8,055 nucleotides of DNA from Desulfurococcales archaeon. GTDB taxonomy: Archaea > Thermoproteota > Thermoprotei_A > Sulfolobales > Acidilobaceae. The DNA is taken from contig WAOU01000089.1 of the NCBI GenBank assembly GCA_015521095.1, forward strand, positions 1 to 8,055. The letters are read 5' to 3'. The notes beneath the pieces are model-generated. The model was not told where the DNA came from. It did not search any database and saw nothing but the letters and a program-made list of their open reading frames with translations. This document shows positions 6,349 to 8,055 of this stretch, in pieces (within the stretch, counting starts at the first letter, position 1; every line of letters begins with the position of its first letter). The translations under genes and the position numbers were made by a program.

Positions 6349-7266
6349 CTAGGATATTAGTTCTTCGACAGGTATTTCTACTGGGGCTTTGTCCTGTGCT
6401 TCGATGTCTACTCCTTCTACTAGTTTTGATTCTGGTGGTAATGGTTTCTTTGGCTTTAATTGTTCTTTGGGTATTTCTGCTTTCTTTGATGTTTTCTTCT
6501 TGAATAGGCCTAGCTTATATTTTATCAGGGCGCTTCTTAGTCTCTGGATTGCTGCTCCTGGATCAACCATCTTTGGACATACCGCGCTACAGGATGCAGC
6601 GTAGTGACAACTCCATGGTCCTTCTTCCACGTCTACTGCTTCTAGTCTTTCTTTCCAGGCTTCGTCTCTTGGATCGCTTACGTAGCGCCATACGTAGGCT
6701 AGGGCTTGTGGGCCTAGGAATCTCTCGTCGCTTGCTGCTACTGGACAGGCGCTGTAGCAGAGTCCACATGCTATACATAGCGTGTACTCGTAGAGCTCCT
6801 TGTGTTCTTCTGGGGTCATTAGGAATTCTGCGTCTCCTTTCTCTACTTCTTCCTTGTTCTTCCGTATTAGGTAGGGTTTTACGCTCCTGTGTTTTTCGAA
6901 GAATTTGGTGAAGTCTGTTAGGAGATCCTTGATCACGGGATGGTTCTTTAGTGGTTCTAGCTCGATTACTGGTTTGGCCTCTGATGCTACTTCTGAGACT
7001 TGTGTCTGGCATGCTAGTCTTGGCATGCCGTTGATTACCATTCCGCAGCTACCGCAGACTCCCATTCTACAACTGTATCGCATTACTATTGTGTGGTCTA
7101 TTTCTTCCTTGATTTTGAGGAGTGCGTCGAGCACTGTCATTCCTCTGTAGGTTTCTACCTCGTACTCTTCCCACCAGGTCTTGTCTTTTTCTGGATCGTA
7201 TCTTTTTATCCTGAAGATGACTTTCTTGGGCGGGGTTCTTGTGGCTGCCTGTGGATCGAACGTCAT
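6349..7266 (-). CDS. sdhB: Succinate dehydrogenase/fumarate reductase iron-sulfur subunit
   Basis: SdhB (305 residues) carries electrons from the flavoprotein to the membrane quinone site at the cytoplasmic face. The N-terminal ferredoxin-like domain holds the [2Fe-2S] ligands Cys66, Cys71, Cys74 and Cys86. The C-terminal domain has CIACGLCYSACP (164-175) and CHYAASCSAVCP (220-231). By spacing against E. coli SdhB, Cys164, 167, 170 and 230 bind the [4Fe-4S] cluster and Cys174, 220 and 226 bind the [3Fe-4S] cluster. This is the ordinary ligand set and shows no extra cluster. Residues after about 250 form a Lys/Pro/Glu-rich tail of some 55 residues that E. coli SdhB (about 238 residues) lacks. 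A strong site GGAGGTGG (complement of 7273-7280), six bases before the ATG, supports the start. It is the last gene of the operon, 20 bases after sdhD. Sequence alone cannot separate succinate oxidation from fumarate reduction. Confidence 0.95.
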   Translation of the reverse strand: MTFDPQAATRTPPKKVIFRIKRYDPEKDKTWWEEYEVETYRGMTVLDALLKIKEEIDHTIVMRYSCRMGVCGSCGMVINGMPRLACQTQVSEVASEAKPVIELEPLKNHPVIKDLLTDFTKFFEKHRSVKPYLIRKNKEEVEKGDAEFLMTPEEHKELYEYTLCIACGLCYSACPVAASDERFLGPQALAYVWRYVSDPRDEAWKERLEAVDVEEGPWSCHYAASCSAVCPKMVDPGAAIQRLRSALIKYKLGLFKKKTSKKAEIPKEQLKPKKPLPPESKLVEGVDIEAQDKAPVEIPVEELIS

Positions 7267-7272
7267 CTTATA

Positions 7273-7280
7273 CCACCTCC
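7273..7280 (-). promoter_or_regulatory. Strong ribosome binding site of sdhB
   Basis: The minus strand reads GGAGGTGG, a near full-length match to the archaeal anti-Shine-Dalgarno sequence, six bases before the ATG at 7266. It sits in the 20-base gap after the sdhD stop. Confidence 0.8.
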
Positions 7281-7286
7281 TCTACA

Positions 7287-7637
7287 TCATGGACTCGGGG
7301 TTCCTATCACGGTGTATGTCGCCAGCGCGCTGAAAACGAAGAAGAGTATGACGATGACTATCGTTATGAGATTCTTGTATTTTCCACTTGTCCATTCTAG
7401 TAGTATTCCGCGTAGGCCGTTGAAGCCGTGTAGTAGTGCAGCGTAGGCGAATATGAGTAGTAGTACTCCGTAGGCGTTTATCTCGTGGTATACTAGGCTG
7501 GGTGAGAGCGTGTCTTTGAAGGTCTCTACTCCTCTCAGCCATGGTACTCTAACTACTAGGTGCCATGTTAGTAGGAATATGAGTAGTATCGCGGTAATGT
7601 ACTGGAATAGTGCCTGGACTGTTCCTCTCTTCACCAT
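7287..7637 (-). CDS. sdhD: Succinate dehydrogenase membrane anchor subunit SdhD
   Basis: A 116-residue protein with three predicted helices (about 8-29, 53-72 and 90-112), the size and layout of an SDH membrane anchor. Helix 2 ends in LLHGFNGLRGILLEW (68-82), the His-x3-Gly-x-Arg pattern in which His is a haem b ligand in related anchors. His26 in helix 1 is a second candidate ligand. I set the start at the ATG at 7637: GGAGGTG (complement of 7645-7651) lies seven bases before it. A longer start at 7667 would overlap the sdhC end and add a Ser/Arg-rich extension of ten residues. The gene lies 13 bases after sdhC and 20 before sdhB and shares the HGxNGxR motif with SdhC, so the two anchors look like paralogues. 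The name SdhD rather than SdhC follows gene order and the HRxTG motif of the upstream gene. Confidence 0.85.
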   Translation of the reverse strand: MVKRGTVQALFQYITAILLIFLLTWHLVVRVPWLRGVETFKDTLSPSLVYHEINAYGVLLLIFAYAALLHGFNGLRGILLEWTSGKYKNLITIVIVILFFVFSALATYTVIGTPSP

Positions 7638-7644
7638 TCTACCA

Positions 7645-7651
7645 CACCTCC
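7645..7651 (-). promoter_or_regulatory. Ribosome binding site deciding the start of sdhD
   Basis: The minus strand reads GGAGGTG, seven bases before ATG at 7637-7635. It overlaps the last base of the sdhC stop codon, suggesting coupled translation. It shows that the ATG at 7637, not the upstream one at 7667, is the working start. Confidence 0.8.
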
Positions 7652-8055
7652 TACTTGAAGAAGACAATGTATCCTGTTAATGCCCAGAGTATCGGCCATA
7701 GCAGGAAGACAAGGTACAGTAGTTTTCTCTGGCATGCTTTTAGGCTAGGCGCTAGATATGGTGGCTTCGGTTTCTCCGGTTTTCCAATACATACACCGAA
7801 GAACTCTACTAGTAGTAGTCTTATTCCGTTGAGTCCGTGGAACCATGCTATGCCGGCGAAGAAGAAGAAGTAGAGTGTCACTATGCTGAATCCTTGTGCT
7901 TTGTTTATTTCTTCTACCCAGGCCTCCCATCCCGTATGGGCAGGTGTTCCTGTTACATATATGTGTGCCATTATTATCAGGGCCATGAGTATTCCTGTTA
8001 CTCTGTGGAGCACGAATGCTACTCTTTCAGGGTTATTTACGACTCGTAGTACCCA
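7651..8055 (-). CDS. sdhC: Succinate dehydrogenase cytochrome b subunit SdhC, 5' end outside the window
   Basis: The reading frame is open to the window edge, so the gene is partial; 134 residues are visible. A GTG at 8013 is an internal Val codon, not the start. The residues before it (ERVAFVLHRVTG, visible 10-21) form the conserved SdhC segment with His-Arg-x-Thr-Gly that lies near the quinone site in this family, and this argues for continuation upstream. Three helices follow (about 18-36, 56-74 and 112-132). Helix 2 carries WFHGLNGIR (71-79), whose His73 is the likely haem ligand, and His31 in helix 1 is a second candidate. The loop between helices 2 and 3 is Lys/Pro-rich and has Cys89 and Cys108. 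It is upstream of sdhD and sdhB on the same strand. With SdhD it should form the quinone- and haem-binding membrane domain. Confidence 0.88.
   Translation of the reverse strand, partial: WVLRVVNNPERVAFVLHRVTGILMALIIMAHIYVTGTPAHTGWEAWVEEINKAQGFSIVTLYFFFFAGIAWFHGLNGIRLLLVEFFGVCIGKPEKPKPPYLAPSLKACQRKLLYLVFLLWPILWALTGYIVFFK

Noticed and set aside
6549..7446. Long open frames on the plus strand and in another minus frame across sdhB
   Set aside because: They are shadows of sdhB, whose complete set of cluster-binding Cys residues fixes the real frame. Their products are Arg/Leu/Ser-rich with no recognisable motif.
7638..7667. Longer N-terminus for SdhD starting at 7667
   Set aside because: It overlaps the sdhC end, adds a Ser/Arg-rich extension, and ignores the strong GGAGGTG placed seven bases before the ATG at 7637.
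7440..7830. Repeated TAGTAG-type triplets, possible microsatellite
   Set aside because: They are runs of CTA Leu codons on the minus strand in the membrane helices of sdhC and sdhD.
1..8055. CRISPR arrays, tRNA/rRNA genes, insertion sequences
   Set aside because: No regularly spaced repeats, cloverleaf-like sequence, transposase-like protein or terminal inverted repeats were seen on reading the window.

Overview
The window looks like part of a thermophilic archaeal chromosome, probably Thermoproteota (Crenarchaeota). I base this on the heavy use of AGG/AGA, ATA and CTA codons, the GGTGA/GGAGGTG ribosome binding sites in front of the genes, TATA-box-like promoters with very short leaders, T-tract rather than hairpin terminators, and GTG and TTG start codons. 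Genus and species cannot be read from the sequence.

Left part (about 1-3617, + strand): a short AT-rich leader with a likely TATA box, then two overlapping genes (ATGA overlap) for complete ABC exporter half-transporters of 588 and 578 residues. Their ATPase motifs are complementary. The first has Asp for the catalytic Glu and Gln for the switch His, but a perfect LSGGQ. The second has normal Glu and His, but a degenerate LSVGE signature. Together they predict one hydrolytic and one degenerate ATP site, as in heterodimeric exporters of the TM287/288, BmrCD and LmrCD type. The substrate is unknown.

Middle part (3618-6348, - strand): a 70-base AT-rich convergent gap, then a tight three-gene operon read right to left. 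It encodes a Tyr-rich secreted or membrane-tethered protein of unknown family (TTG start), an FtsX/MacB/LolC-type permease with a large outside domain (GTG start, coupled to the previous stop), and a LolD/MacB-type ATPase. The first two genes have clearly lower GC than both flanks. The operon has its own promoter with an inverted repeat over the BRE/TATA region. This is the least familiar part of the window and the best candidate for an undescribed system.

Right part (6349-8055, - strand): the end of a succinate dehydrogenase/fumarate reductase operon in the order sdhC (cut by the window edge), sdhD, sdhB. SdhB carries the ligand set for [2Fe-2S], [4Fe-4S] and [3Fe-4S] clusters plus a long charged C-terminal tail. 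SdhC and SdhD are three-helix anchors that share an HGxNGxR motif and have His residues in helices 1 and 2, consistent with a two-haem membrane domain. The flavoprotein gene sdhA is not visible and would have to be further upstream or elsewhere. No tRNA, rRNA, CRISPR array, transposase or other mobile element was seen.
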